Source: Affinundibacterium flavidum (GTDB taxonomy: Bacteria; Pseudomonadota; Gammaproteobacteria; Burkholderiales; Burkholderiaceae_D). From it: 64,000 nt of DNA. Numbering within the stretch: position 1 is the stretch's first letter; every line of letters begins with the position of its first letter. Positions 50,201-57,750 of the stretch are shown here, one piece after another. The stretch is from NCBI RefSeq assembly GCF_014284175.1, contig NZ_JACOGA010000013.1, forward strand, positions 62,001 to 126,000, read 5' to 3'. The position numbers were made by a program, and so were the translations under genes. The notes beneath the pieces are model-generated. The model was given only the letters and a program-made list of their open reading frames with translations, did no database searches and was not told the origin of the DNA.

Positions 50201-51233
50201 ATAAAGTTCCGGTCCGATCTTGAAATAAAGACGCGACGGAGCTGCTGACAATGCTGGAAGAGAGGGCTGGATAATTACGATAGGTTTCTACTTTTTCGTT
50301 TTGTTTTAAGCGAATACGATATAGCGATTCGCCGCCACCAAAGCCTATCCAAATTGACTTTTCCTCATCCAAAAAAGTTGCATAAACGCGTGCTTGCGGC
50401 AATCGCAGGCGTCCCATAATGGCATCGGGTTTGGCGGGGGTTGTGCTGATGTTCCAAATTTGCACACCAGTTTGCATACCTAACCATAAGCGATTATCTG
50501 CATCCAGACTCATGGAGCGTATCGAGAAATCTAAGCGTTGCTGCTCTGGATGAAGGCTGGCTGCGTCGAATTGTTGCAGAGTTTTTCCGTTGGCATTGAG
50601 ATGATACACTCGTGAGCCAACTGCGACCCAGACACCACCTTCAGTATCGCTGATCATAGCGCGTATCAATGCTCCAGTATCGCCTTCTAATGGAAAGGCG
50701 ACGAAGCGCTGAGCCGTCTCGGCAAGCGGATTAAATAAGTACAATTGGCTTTGTGTCGCGACCCAGATTTTGTCTCCTAATTGAGGTGCTAGCGCCCAAA
50801 TTCTTTTTTGTTGCAAAGACAAATTGTCAGGCATTTGCACGCGTTCAATTTGTTCCGTCTTCATATTTAGGCGATTAAGTCCGCCAGAAGTGGCAATCCA
50901 CAAGCTGTCTTGTTGACCAGCCAATATGGCGGATACTAGCGGGCTACTTAAACTATTGGGATCTTCAGTATCTGAACTCCATTGACGAACGTGGCGGCCG
51001 TCGTAACGCACCAGTCCCGTTGAGGTGCCTAGCCACATGAGCCCATACTTATCTTGAAAAATCGCCGGTATTGATCCATCGTTCAGACCTTGTTCCTGCG
51101 AAATATGCGTGAAGCGTAAGGTTTGTTTTGAACTTGCGTAGATGTTTGCTGAAGAAAAAAAGCTAATTAAAAGTGCTGCACAAAGTAAGCGATAAATAGC
51201 AAAAATAGGTAAAAAACAGCTCTTTGTGTGCAT
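47220..51233 (-). CDS. Two-component sensor kinase with reg_prop beta-propellers, Y_Y_Y and GAF domains
   Basis: The start is placed at the ATG at 51233 (MHTKSCFLPIFAIYRLLCAA, signal/anchor), giving 1337 residues; upstream in-frame starts add basic non-signal sequence. Periplasmic part: two seven-bladed propellers made of about 14 reg_prop repeats (DKYGLMWLGTSTGLVRYDG, DTEGRIWIGSKGGLQMWD), then a Y_Y_Y domain (YAWKLEGFDQDWIYG). One TM segment (RWFLVLMLLGALSLLVLFYRL) leads to a coiled coil, a GAF domain, a HisKA domain with His1103 (GVAHELNTPIGN) and a HATPase (DDGKGIP, GGSGLGLHI). No receiver domain and no adjacent regulator. Such sensors often control glycan use. Confidence 0.92.
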   Translation of the reverse strand: MHTKSCFLPIFAIYRLLCAALLISFFSSANIYASSKQTLRFTHISQEQGLNDGSIPAIFQDKYGLMWLGTSTGLVRYDGRHVRQWSSDTEDPNSLSSPLVSAILAGQQDSLWIATSGGLNRLNMKTEQIERVQMPDNLSLQQKRIWALAPQLGDKIWVATQSQLYLFNPLAETAQRFVAFPLEGDTGALIRAMISDTEGGVWVAVGSRVYHLNANGKTLQQFDAASLHPEQQRLDFSIRSMSLDADNRLWLGMQTGVQIWNISTTPAKPDAIMGRLRLPQARVYATFLDEEKSIWIGFGGGESLYRIRLKQNEKVETYRNYPALSSSIVSSSVASLFQDRTGTLWIGTWGYGISLVDLRSQSFTNYFHIAEEKNSLSTNNVVGIHLDQTNHAWVASYGGALNYLDLNTGIAQHFPQEITGALHTKALRLQSEDKLWLGGDDGLFLFNPVNKKTQKIALAQDTPGANSISAIIVDRRGDVWASSGNGLYQISPDLKVTTHKAAPQKPGSLSHDTIDCLLEDTEGRIWIGSKGGLQMWDHTSAQFSQPISANQHLKNPASLAIYGLHQDQQGRIWVGTATGLYQLVKHQAQWELESWKKARQMPAGWVITIQDDNEGNLWLGAEQGLVQLNIATESARTYHNLNGPLNGSFSFGATTKAADGSLFFGAWGLIAFNPKQLRDNNTPVKIVLSDLLEFNRSLSADRNTASDHLERDINKNNANSSTSNQRSSTLQELGVTGPLYEAKAIHLTPKQSMISFEFSALQFYDYKQNRYAWKLEGFDQDWIYGKPGEAVATYTNLDQGDYVLKVKAASSTGDWSSEMLTLDVKVSPPFWKSRWFLVLMLLGALSLLVLFYRLRVGFLQRTRDQLELQVSLRTVEVREQKNQLRKEKEIAEQEREIAEKARRDIIVLSEIGREISASLDIEAIQQVFYAQVAKLMDADVYGIGMVDWNERIVNFDNVMDRGTPTQRYFRSLDASNQPAARCILNAEELIIDQFDYDNTMVQMNHQGTTRGMRQDGSDVTRTNSGIYVPMLIDEQVIGVITVLSARPGAYNSTHLDMLRTLGAYAAVALDKARAYARLKLTQTKLVEQEKLAALGAIVAGVAHELNTPIGNSLLVASTLKERNDEFVAVIQSGSIRRSEIERFCVSSSEAVDLILRNLDASAQLVSSFKQISTDQTSNQRREFNLAKICKELALTMTARVKREGHEISIDIPDDITMDSFPGALGQVLSNLILNAVVHGFDSVKAGHILISATINNRNRVIISCKDDGKGIPEKNISRIFEPFFTTKLGQGGSGLGLHISYNIVNSILGGSISVQSEDGKESCFTLDLPLTAPQNQE

Positions 51234-51599
51234 GATGAGCCTGTGTGGAGGTAATTGGGTCATGCCGTCTTTGTACTGAAACACGATTTTAGACTTGCCT
51301 CTAGATTCGTACCTCATTTGTTTCTTCAATGTATGCTTGTGCTTTGAGCACGTCAATCAAATCTTGCGTGCAAGGTGATGAGAAAAGCAACATCAAAGAA
51401 AGTTTTCTTACGAGACTTAACTTGCTAAAAAGTTCTGTAATTTGAGACATTTGTCGCGAAACTCAAACAGAGTATTTGTCTGAAGTTTAACTTCAAAATA
51501 TTTTTTAGGTGTTTTCGCATTTAATTCTTTGCAGTGACCTAAAAACTCACTAAAATCAATCTGTTAGGCAAAATCGTTTGTCGAATTAAGGAGACTACT
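51234..51599. other. Divergent intergenic region upstream of the sensor kinase and the small exported protein
   Basis: This region includes 123 bases of open frame upstream of the chosen kinase start. The remainder is AT-rich (TTTAACTTCAAAATATTTTTT) and probably holds both promoters. No further gene or repeat is evident. Confidence 0.5.
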
Positions 51600-51986
51600 A
51601 TGAAGAAAATGTTTGTTGGTGCATGCTTAGGTTTGGCCTTGGTTGGAAGTGCTTCTGCAATTGAAGCTGCAAAGCCAGTTGATACATCGGTAGATGGTAT
51701 TTTTACTGCGCTGTCCAATAGCCGTAATTTGCAAAAAACTGTCGATCAATTGATTGCGAATGGTGCGAATCAACATTCCGTAGTTTCTATTGCGGCAGCG
51801 GCTGGTATTCCACAAAGCAAAATCATGAAATTGCAGGTTTGTGTGAATTCTGTGTCTGCAGACTCCACAACTTTGGGGGCAACTTGCTTGCGTCCAAAAA
51901 CAGTGATGACTGCTTATGAAAGTGGTTTGAATGATCCATTGGCATATTTGCCTGCAACGGCAGCTGGTAAAAAAGCGAAAAAATAA
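51600..51986 (+). CDS. Exported hypothetical protein
   Basis: A 128-residue protein with a strong ribosome site (AAGGAGACTACT) and a clear signal peptide (MKKMFVGACLGLALVGSASA). The mature part is alanine- and serine-rich with NSRNLQKTVDQLIANGANQH, a SVVSIAAAAGIPQSKIMKLQ helix, and two cysteines (LQVCVNSV, GATCLRP) that could form a disulfide. The lysine-rich tail (AAGKKAKK) is basic. I know no matching family. A compact UUCG hairpin terminator follows, so it is an autonomous, probably well expressed unit. Confidence 0.7.
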   Translation: MKKMFVGACLGLALVGSASAIEAAKPVDTSVDGIFTALSNSRNLQKTVDQLIANGANQHSVVSIAAAAGIPQSKIMKLQVCVNSVSADSTTLGATCLRPKTVMTAYESGLNDPLAYLPATAAGKKAKK

Positions 51987-52014
51987 TCGCGAACTTTACT
52001 TCGGCCTAGTTATA

Positions 52015-52042
52015 TAAAAAAGCAGCTTCGGCTGCTTTTTTT
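52015..52042 (+). terminator. Rho-independent terminator with UUCG loop
   Basis: AGCAGC-TTCG-GCTGCT is followed by a T-run and preceded by an A-run, about 30 bases after the exported protein's stop. Confidence 0.92.
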
Positions 52043-52193
52043 ATTTCCGTCCACCTCTGCTTATTTCCATTGCCCCGCCTCGAAATAGATTGATATTTTT
52101 CTTCTTTGCTAGAAGGAAAGCCTGTGGTGTTAATGAGTCTTGAATTCAAGAAGTGAACATTAGTTGTGTTGTTAATTTGAGCGTGCTCTCGTC

Positions 52194-52217
52194 TATAATC
52201 AGTTGTCTGAACTGATT
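52194..52217 (+). promoter_or_regulatory. Possible -10 box overlapping an 8-bp inverted repeat
   Basis: TATAAT (52194-52199) overlaps the inverted repeat AATCAGTT-GTCTG-AACTGATT (52197-52217), about 130 bases before the lipoprotein gene. An operator overlapping the promoter start is plausible. No good -35 at standard spacing is seen. Confidence 0.35.
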
Positions 52218-52348
52218 AATCTACGTCAGATTGGATGCGGGCGATCTAGAATGATGCAGATTAACTATGTGCTGAAATATTTTATGATTTATATCTCAAA
52301 GCCCTGCGTTGCGAATACCGCTTAATGATTTTTATATGAAGTTGGCTT

Positions 52349-52723
52349 ATGTCACCAAATCGTTTTTCAAATATCAAATCGCGCAGACGGTTGTTTTTGT
52401 CAGTGACGGTGCTTTTTCTACTCGCTTTAACAGCGTGTTCAACTGCGGCAGTCAACACCCGCATGCAATATTGGCGCGACGAAGTTAAGTTACAACTACC
52501 AATCGGAACAAGTAAGCGTCACGCTGAAGAATTCTTTGCGACACGTGGCGTGAAATTGATATGCTGTGTGTCTATGTCGCATGATAAAAAATTTCACTAT
52601 ATCAATGAACGTAAAGTTGCCTCTAGTTTGCTAATGGATTACGACGTGGTCGTGCTGCTTGAAATTTCGCCAGAAGAGACTGTCACTTCGGTCAGCGTTC
52701 AAAGTTGGGGCATCGGTCTTTGA
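52349..52723 (+). CDS. Putative small lipoprotein, unknown function
   Basis: A 124-residue protein with basic N-terminus, hydrophobic stretch (RRRLFLSVTVLFLLALTAC) and lipobox LTAC at about residue 30, so probably a lipoprotein. The mature domain has WRDEVKLQLPIGTSKRHAEEFFATRGVKLICCVS, the helix-strand start seen in small BamE/OmlA-like and related envelope lipoproteins, where a polar region then a Gly-Thr motif precedes a helix. That similarity is weak and the family is not certain. It is convergent with the DUF6445 gene 7 bases beyond. Confidence 0.6.
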   Translation: MSPNRFSNIKSRRRLFLSVTVLFLLALTACSTAAVNTRMQYWRDEVKLQLPIGTSKRHAEEFFATRGVKLICCVSMSHDKKFHYINERKVASSLLMDYDVVVLLEISPEETVTSVSVQSWGIGL

Positions 52724-52730
52724 GTTAGCA

Positions 52731-53438
52731 TTAAAAATCATAAAAAGTATTGACCGTTAAACGTCCAGTCATTGCGTCCGCATTGATACTGATCGCCGGA
52801 TTAATACAAGCTGTATGCAATAAACTGCCCTGATACACAACCAGACGATTGTATTTTGCCGGGATCATGCCGAGAAATTCAAAATGCTCGCTTGAGTCAT
52901 CGAAGTAGCGTTGTGCCGGACGTTGTGCATTGATCTCTTCGTAGTAAACGTCCAGATAGCGTTCGCGATTGCTTTCGGTGATTTGTTGTATGCCAGTTGA
53001 TTTATGGCGATAAAAGCCGGTGCCGCCGTGTCTCTCATTGCATAGATATAGAAGCACTGCCATGTGATATGGCGTGCTGGCATCAAAGTGCGGTGTTCTT
53101 TGTAGTGGCCCCAATTCTTCTGCGGTCATACTAGTCAATGAAAATGCGCACACACTTTTGCGCAAATCGAGTTGTTCAGGTACACCGAAATGCGACTTGA
53201 TTAGAGGTTCCAAAAATTCTGTAATCGCGTAAGAATAATCTACCGGTGCTTGTGCGCGGATACCGGGATAACCCTTGCGCTCTGTATAGCCAGGATAGGT
53301 TTCAAACTTACTCTCTGCTGCCAGCTGGCGCAATGCATCTGGGTTTTCTAAGAAGTCATCAATGATCAACGCCTGATGTGAACCTATGTTCACTGATTGC
53401 AGTAAGGGCGGCATGTTGATGGAGTAGTTGTTCTGCAT
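52731..53438 (-). CDS. DUF6445 protein, Fe(II)/2-oxoglutarate-oxygenase-like
   Basis: The ATG at 53438 has AGGATC upstream and gives 235 residues; a frame start at 53462 is also possible. The double-stranded beta-helix pattern is suggested by an HxD pair in RTPHFDASTPYHMAVLLYL, a distal His in GSLLHTACINP and an Arg in AMTGRLTVNTFYDF, matching the Fe(II) and 2-oxoglutarate contacts of prolyl-hydroxylase-like enzymes. No signal peptide. Genes of this type recur near TonB receptors in xanthomonads and caulobacters. Here the gene is divergent from the GlcNAc-linked receptor with a 1-kb gap. Substrate unknown. Confidence 0.75.
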   Translation of the reverse strand: MQNNYSINMPPLLQSVNIGSHQALIIDDFLENPDALRQLAAESKFETYPGYTERKGYPGIRAQAPVDYSYAITEFLEPLIKSHFGVPEQLDLRKSVCAFSLTSMTAEELGPLQRTPHFDASTPYHMAVLLYLCNERHGGTGFYRHKSTGIQQITESNRERYLDVYYEEINAQRPAQRYFDDSSEHFEFLGMIPAKYNRLVVYQGSLLHTACINPAISINADAMTGRLTVNTFYDF

Positions 53439-54098
53439 AAAAAGATCCTGTTGGTAGCTCAAAAACTTACTTCAATTTGCTCGGTTAATTTTAGTCAGAA
53501 ACAGTTTTCGTTTGAATCCTGATCTGAAATTTGCTCGTGGTGTAGCTTGCGATTTTTCAGCGGACGGTGATGACGTAGTTGAGTTTTGATATGGTTAGTC
53601 AAATGAAAGTGCAAGAAATCTTAGCGTATATAAGCCACATATAAGCACATATAGGTGTTCAAATTTCCATGTGGGGGGAGAAGTGTGGAAGTGCTCTTTG
53701 CCAAGAGGCGGCGTGCAGTATTTCATATTTTATGGATGATCACAAGCAGACCATATTGTTAGATTTGTCTTCCCATATCAGCACGCATAACATTCGCTAA
53801 AACCGTGTCGCTGCGCACCCGAGTTAGTACCTAAGTTGGTACCCAAGTTAGTACCTAAGTTAGTACCTAAGTTAGTACCTGCGTGCCTCTCAGGAGGCCA
53901 CTTTTCTCACATAAAGTTGTATTAATATCTAAAAGTGGTATTTTCGATCCTCTGTTGGATTGAGTCAACATACCAATAGTTGATGTACGCCTATATTTAA
54001 AAAAATAATCGTTTTAAATCAACGTATTAAAACTATGGATGGATATTTGATATGCATACCAATCGATAAAAATAGCATAGTACCAATCAAATAAATGT
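53439..54098. other. Long intergenic region upstream of the TonB receptor
   Basis: No credible gene; stop-rich and AT-rich on both strands. It contains the 12-bp tandem repeat at 53823-53880 and an inverted GTGGTATT at 53935-53942, which matches the AATACCAC element of the receptor promoter. Short open frames here are chance. Confidence 0.6.
53823..53880. repeat. 12-bp tandem repeat GTTAGTACCTAA
   Basis: About 4.8 copies, one diverged (GTTGGTACCCAA), lie upstream of the TonB receptor promoter. The unit contains a GTAC/GGTACC-like core. Confidence 0.9.
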
Positions 54099-54146
54099 AA
54101 TACCACATGAATACCGTTTGACAATTGGTATTGAAAAATTTAAAGT
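54099..54146 (+). promoter_or_regulatory. TonB-receptor promoter with tandem AATACC elements
   Basis: AATACCAC (54099-54106) and AATACC (54110-54115) precede TTGACA (54118-54123), a 17-base spacer and TAAAGT (54141-54146). The spacer carries a GGTATT (54127-54132) in inverted orientation to the second AATACC. The same architecture with identical spacings occurs at 57604-57651. The predicted transcript has a leader of about 300 bases before the receptor ATG. Confidence 0.75.
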
Positions 54147-54452
54147 GAAGACTCTTCAACGAATTGATATGTTTTGCTGCTGATGGGTCTTGCGATGTGA
54201 GATTTGATGAGGTGGATATTCCTGTGGGGGGAGCGTTTCTTAGAACGCAGCAACATATGAGTTTGCTTGATAAGTAGGTGGAGCATGTACTTGATCGTTT
54301 GCACAAAATTTAAGCTAGGCAATGTAGATCGGCAAATCAGCAATACGGTATTAAGTGCTTGAATCTTTTTTATAAGTAGTAATTCGCGCAAGGTGATTTT
54401 TTAATGAGATTGCCGTGCATTAAATGTTCTTATGGAAGTCTTGGGGGAATAC

Positions 54453-57242
54453 ATGAAAAGTAATTTGAAACCGAATCTGACGCCGATTGCATCTGCAGTT
54501 ACAGTCTTGGTAATGACAGTCGCTATGTCTGCGCAAGCACAGCAAGCTGATACAAAGAAAGCGGAAAAAGAAGAGCAGCAACAAGTTATTGTTACTGGTG
54601 TGCGCGCTTCTATGCAGCAGTCTTTGAATCAAAAGCGTAATGCTGAATCACATATCGAAGTGATTACCGCAGAAGACATCGGCAAAATGCCAGACAAAAA
54701 CGTAGCAGATTCTTTGCAACGCGTTTCTGGCGTGACTACGAGCTCTGCGTCGGGCAATGAAGGTGGTTTCGATGAAAATGATCGCGTCAGTATGCGTGGT
54801 ACTAATCCAAGTTTGACACAAACTTTGATCAATGGTCACAACATGGCTGCAGGTGATTGGTTCGTATTGAATCAATCTGGTGCAGGCGTGGGTCGCTCTA
54901 TTAGCTACACTTTATTGCCATCTGAATTAGTTGGTCGTATCGAAGTGAACAAAACTTCCCAGGCTAGTCTGGTGGAGGGCGGTGTTGCAGGCTCTATCAA
55001 TGTGATCACACGCAAACCTTTGGAATTCAAAAAACAATTCACAGCTGAAGCCTCTTTGGGGGTGGTGTACGCTAGTTTGCCAGCAAAATCAGATCCACAA
55101 CTAAGTGGTTTGATTAACTGGAAAAATGACTACAACACTTTTGGTTTGATGGTGCAGGCGTTCTCCGAAAAACGTAGCTTGCGTCGTGATGGTCAAGAAA
55201 TTTTGGGCTGGTCACAAATTGCTGCAGGCAGTCCAATGGCGAAGACTAATCCTGATCTGGCGGGCGCTTATTATCCAAGCTTGATGGGTGCTGCTTTGTT
55301 TGAACAAACACGTCATCGTACTGGTGGTTTGGTCAGTGCACAATTTAAACCAAGCAAAGAATTTGATGTCGTCCTGAGCGGTTTTAGCTCGAAATTGGAT
55401 GCGGCAAACTACAACCGTAATTACATGCTGTGGGGCTCTCACTTCATCGATGGCGGTAATGGTCAGGCGCCAGAAGCAGGTTACACAGTAGCCAACAATA
55501 ACGGCGTAAAAACATTGACGAGCGCAACGTTCAAACCAGTCGCTGGCACAACTTATGGCGTGTACGATCAAATTTCTCGTCCAGATGCTGGTTCTGAAGT
55601 GAATTTCTTCAGTGCAGAAGCAACGTGGAAAGCAAGTTCCGAATTACGTTTCAATGGCCAATTAGGTACATCTAAAGCAAAAGGTAAAACACCAACGCAA
55701 GACGTGGCTGAGTGGAATGTTGGTAATGGTTCTGGTGCGTCTTATCACATCAATGGCGTGAATAACGCGGCTGACTGGAGTTTAGGTAATACGAACTACG
55801 CCAGTCGTTCAAAAGATACTTTGGGTTGGGTTTTTGGTTATCAAAATACTTTGGTTAATGATGAAGAATCATGGGCTAAATTGGATGGCGAATACCAATT
55901 GAATCAAGGCCTATTTAGTTCTCTGAAATTTGGTGTTCGTGCAACTGAGCATAAGCGTGACAGTGGTGCTGCTTTAGGTCAAGGTCCTGGTTGTAAGAAC
56001 TCTGCTGGTACGCAAGCACCATGGGATTGGTCACAATCTACCTGGTGCCCAGTTGGTACTGTAGCGCAAAATGATCCAGCGAAATTCCCATCATCAGTAA
56101 GCCAATATCCATCAAATTATGGTTCTGGCTTAGGCGGTAATTTCCCATCCAATGTCTGGTATTACACACCTGCGCAATTGGCTGAATTCAATAAATATTC
56201 GAATCGCGATAATAACGGTACACGTCTTGATTACGGTACACAGTTTGCGTTGAAAGAAAACGTCAATGCATTCTATGTTCAAGGCAACATGGAAGGCGAA
56301 GGCTGGAGTGGTAATGTTGGTGTACGCGTAGTGCAAACTAAAGAAAGTGTCATCTCTACATTGACAGGTCCAGGCGCAGGTCAAAAAACGTCTGACTTTG
56401 GTACTTTCCACTTCGAGAAGAGCGACAACACGTATAACGACGTATTGCCTAGCTTGAATCTGCGTTTTGATTTGCAAAAAGATTTGGTTGCACGTTTGGC
56501 TGTATCGAAGACCATGACACGTCCAGACTTTGGTGCTTTGGCGAGTGCGATCAGTTTGAGCCCTCCGTCCACTGCAACAGGCACAGGTAGCGGTAGTGGT
56601 GCAAATCCAAACTTGAAACCAATTCGTTCTAATAATCTTGATGCGTCCCTAGAATGGTACTTCGCTCCACGTGCATTGTTGTCTGGTAGCGTGTACTACA
56701 TGGATTTGACCAGCTATGTTGGTATTGGTCAGGATAAGCGTAGCTACTTCACGACCAGCTCGGCAATTCCACAAGGCGCGATGGTTCCTTACGTATTGAG
56801 CGTACCAGTCAATTCCAGCGCTAAAGTGAAGGGTTTTGAATTGGCGTATGAACAGCCGATTGGAAATAACTTCGGAGTTGCTGCAAACTACACTTACGCA
56901 GATGCTAAAGATGCGAAAGATCAAGAAGTTGTTGGTGCTTCTAAGAACACTTACAACTTGAGTGGTTACTACGAAGATGATACTTTCAATGCGCGTTTGT
57001 CATACAGCTATCGTTCTGCTTTCTACAGTGGCTTAGATCGTGAAACGGCGTTCTCACAAGCAGCGACGGGTTCTTTGTCAGCTTCTTTGGGTTACAAAAT
57101 CAATGAAAACTTTGCGATCTCATTTGATGCGCATAACTTGAATAACCCAGCGTTGAAGTATTTTGCATTGAATGAAAATCAGCCACGTTCTATCTATCAA
57201 AGTGGCCGTCAATACTATTTGACACTCCGCGTGAAGATGTAA
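54453..57242 (+). CDS. TonB-dependent outer-membrane receptor (amino-sugar oligomer uptake)
   Basis: The ATG at 54453 follows GGGGGA and gives 929 residues; an ATG 21 bases earlier is in frame but lacks a site. A signal peptide (about 1-30, ending AQA-QQA) is followed by a TonB-box-like QQVIVTGVRASMQQSL and a plug domain (HIEVITAEDIGKMPDKNVADSLQRVSGV, VSMRGTNPSLTQTLINGHNM). A 22-strand barrel ends in QYYLTLRVKM. It belongs to the large xanthomonad/caulobacter carbohydrate receptor class. Position before GlcNAc kinase, nagR, nagA and a GH3 hexosaminidase, plus a shared promoter, argues for chito-oligosaccharide or other GlcNAc-containing glycan import. Confidence 0.92.
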   Translation: MKSNLKPNLTPIASAVTVLVMTVAMSAQAQQADTKKAEKEEQQQVIVTGVRASMQQSLNQKRNAESHIEVITAEDIGKMPDKNVADSLQRVSGVTTSSASGNEGGFDENDRVSMRGTNPSLTQTLINGHNMAAGDWFVLNQSGAGVGRSISYTLLPSELVGRIEVNKTSQASLVEGGVAGSINVITRKPLEFKKQFTAEASLGVVYASLPAKSDPQLSGLINWKNDYNTFGLMVQAFSEKRSLRRDGQEILGWSQIAAGSPMAKTNPDLAGAYYPSLMGAALFEQTRHRTGGLVSAQFKPSKEFDVVLSGFSSKLDAANYNRNYMLWGSHFIDGGNGQAPEAGYTVANNNGVKTLTSATFKPVAGTTYGVYDQISRPDAGSEVNFFSAEATWKASSELRFNGQLGTSKAKGKTPTQDVAEWNVGNGSGASYHINGVNNAADWSLGNTNYASRSKDTLGWVFGYQNTLVNDEESWAKLDGEYQLNQGLFSSLKFGVRATEHKRDSGAALGQGPGCKNSAGTQAPWDWSQSTWCPVGTVAQNDPAKFPSSVSQYPSNYGSGLGGNFPSNVWYYTPAQLAEFNKYSNRDNNGTRLDYGTQFALKENVNAFYVQGNMEGEGWSGNVGVRVVQTKESVISTLTGPGAGQKTSDFGTFHFEKSDNTYNDVLPSLNLRFDLQKDLVARLAVSKTMTRPDFGALASAISLSPPSTATGTGSGSGANPNLKPIRSNNLDASLEWYFAPRALLSGSVYYMDLTSYVGIGQDKRSYFTTSSAIPQGAMVPYVLSVPVNSSAKVKGFELAYEQPIGNNFGVAANYTYADAKDAKDQEVVGASKNTYNLSGYYEDDTFNARLSYSYRSAFYSGLDRETAFSQAATGSLSASLGYKINENFAISFDAHNLNNPALKYFALNENQPRSIYQSGRQYYLTLRVKM

Positions 57243-57249
57243 GGTAGTT

Positions 57250-57342
57250 GGATCATTGTCAGAGGCGTTGGGTAAAGGCTTGAATCTATGTCTTGAACCT
57301 AAAGCCTGAACCTCGGCCTTAACTGAAGTTCGACAATGATCC
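57250..57342 (+). ncRNA. Structured 3' region after the TonB receptor gene
   Basis: An 11-bp perfect inverted repeat (GGATCATTGTC / GACAATGATCC) encloses 71 bases that contain a near-tandem TTGAACCTAAAGCCTGAACCT. It sits between the receptor stop codon and its terminator. It could be a 3' stem protecting the mRNA or a 3'-UTR RNA; this is inference from pairing only. Confidence 0.35.
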
Positions 57343-57376
57343 GATGTTCTTGCAGACCAGTAGGCAAATTTAGGGA

Positions 57377-57410
57377 GTGACGAGGCAGCCCGGCTTCGTC
57401 ACTTTTTTTT
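57377..57410 (+). terminator. Terminator of the TonB receptor transcript
   Basis: GTGACGAGGC pairs with GCTTCGTCAC (one mismatch) and is followed by eight T residues. Confidence 0.85.
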
Positions 57411-57603
57411 CAGGCAAATTTGAGGAATTCTCTTGTGAGAGTGTTGATTTATTGATTTAACTAATTTGCGCCATTTTAATGCGTGAAGCTGAGAGAGCTT
57501 AGTTGGTAATAGTCAATAAGTCAGAACTTTCTATGCCAAGTCGTCATGGGTTATATGACCCAAGAAAACGATGAAAACGACACAAAAAGCACAAAATAAT
57601 TTG

Positions 57604-57651
57604 AATACCACTTAAATACCTATTGACAGCCACTTTGGAAACACCTAAAGT
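57604..57651 (+). promoter_or_regulatory. Promoter of the GlcNAc operon with tandem AATACC elements
   Basis: AATACCAC (57604-57611), AATACC (57615-57620), TTGACA (57623-57628), a 17-base spacer and TAAAGT (57646-57651). Element order and spacing equal those of the TonB-receptor promoter at 54099. The leader to the kinase start is about 100 bases. Confidence 0.78.
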
Positions 57652-57750
57652 GTAATTATGTCTCAATATCTGGCTATAGTTGGATTGCACTTGGCTTGTG
57701 CCGAAGTTGCCGCAACACTATGGGTAGTGTTTATTTAGTTGGAAAATACT

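Noticed and set aside
54019..54391. Two short minus-strand frames upstream of the TonB receptor
   Set aside because: They cross the identified promoter, lack ribosome sites and have non-protein-like composition.
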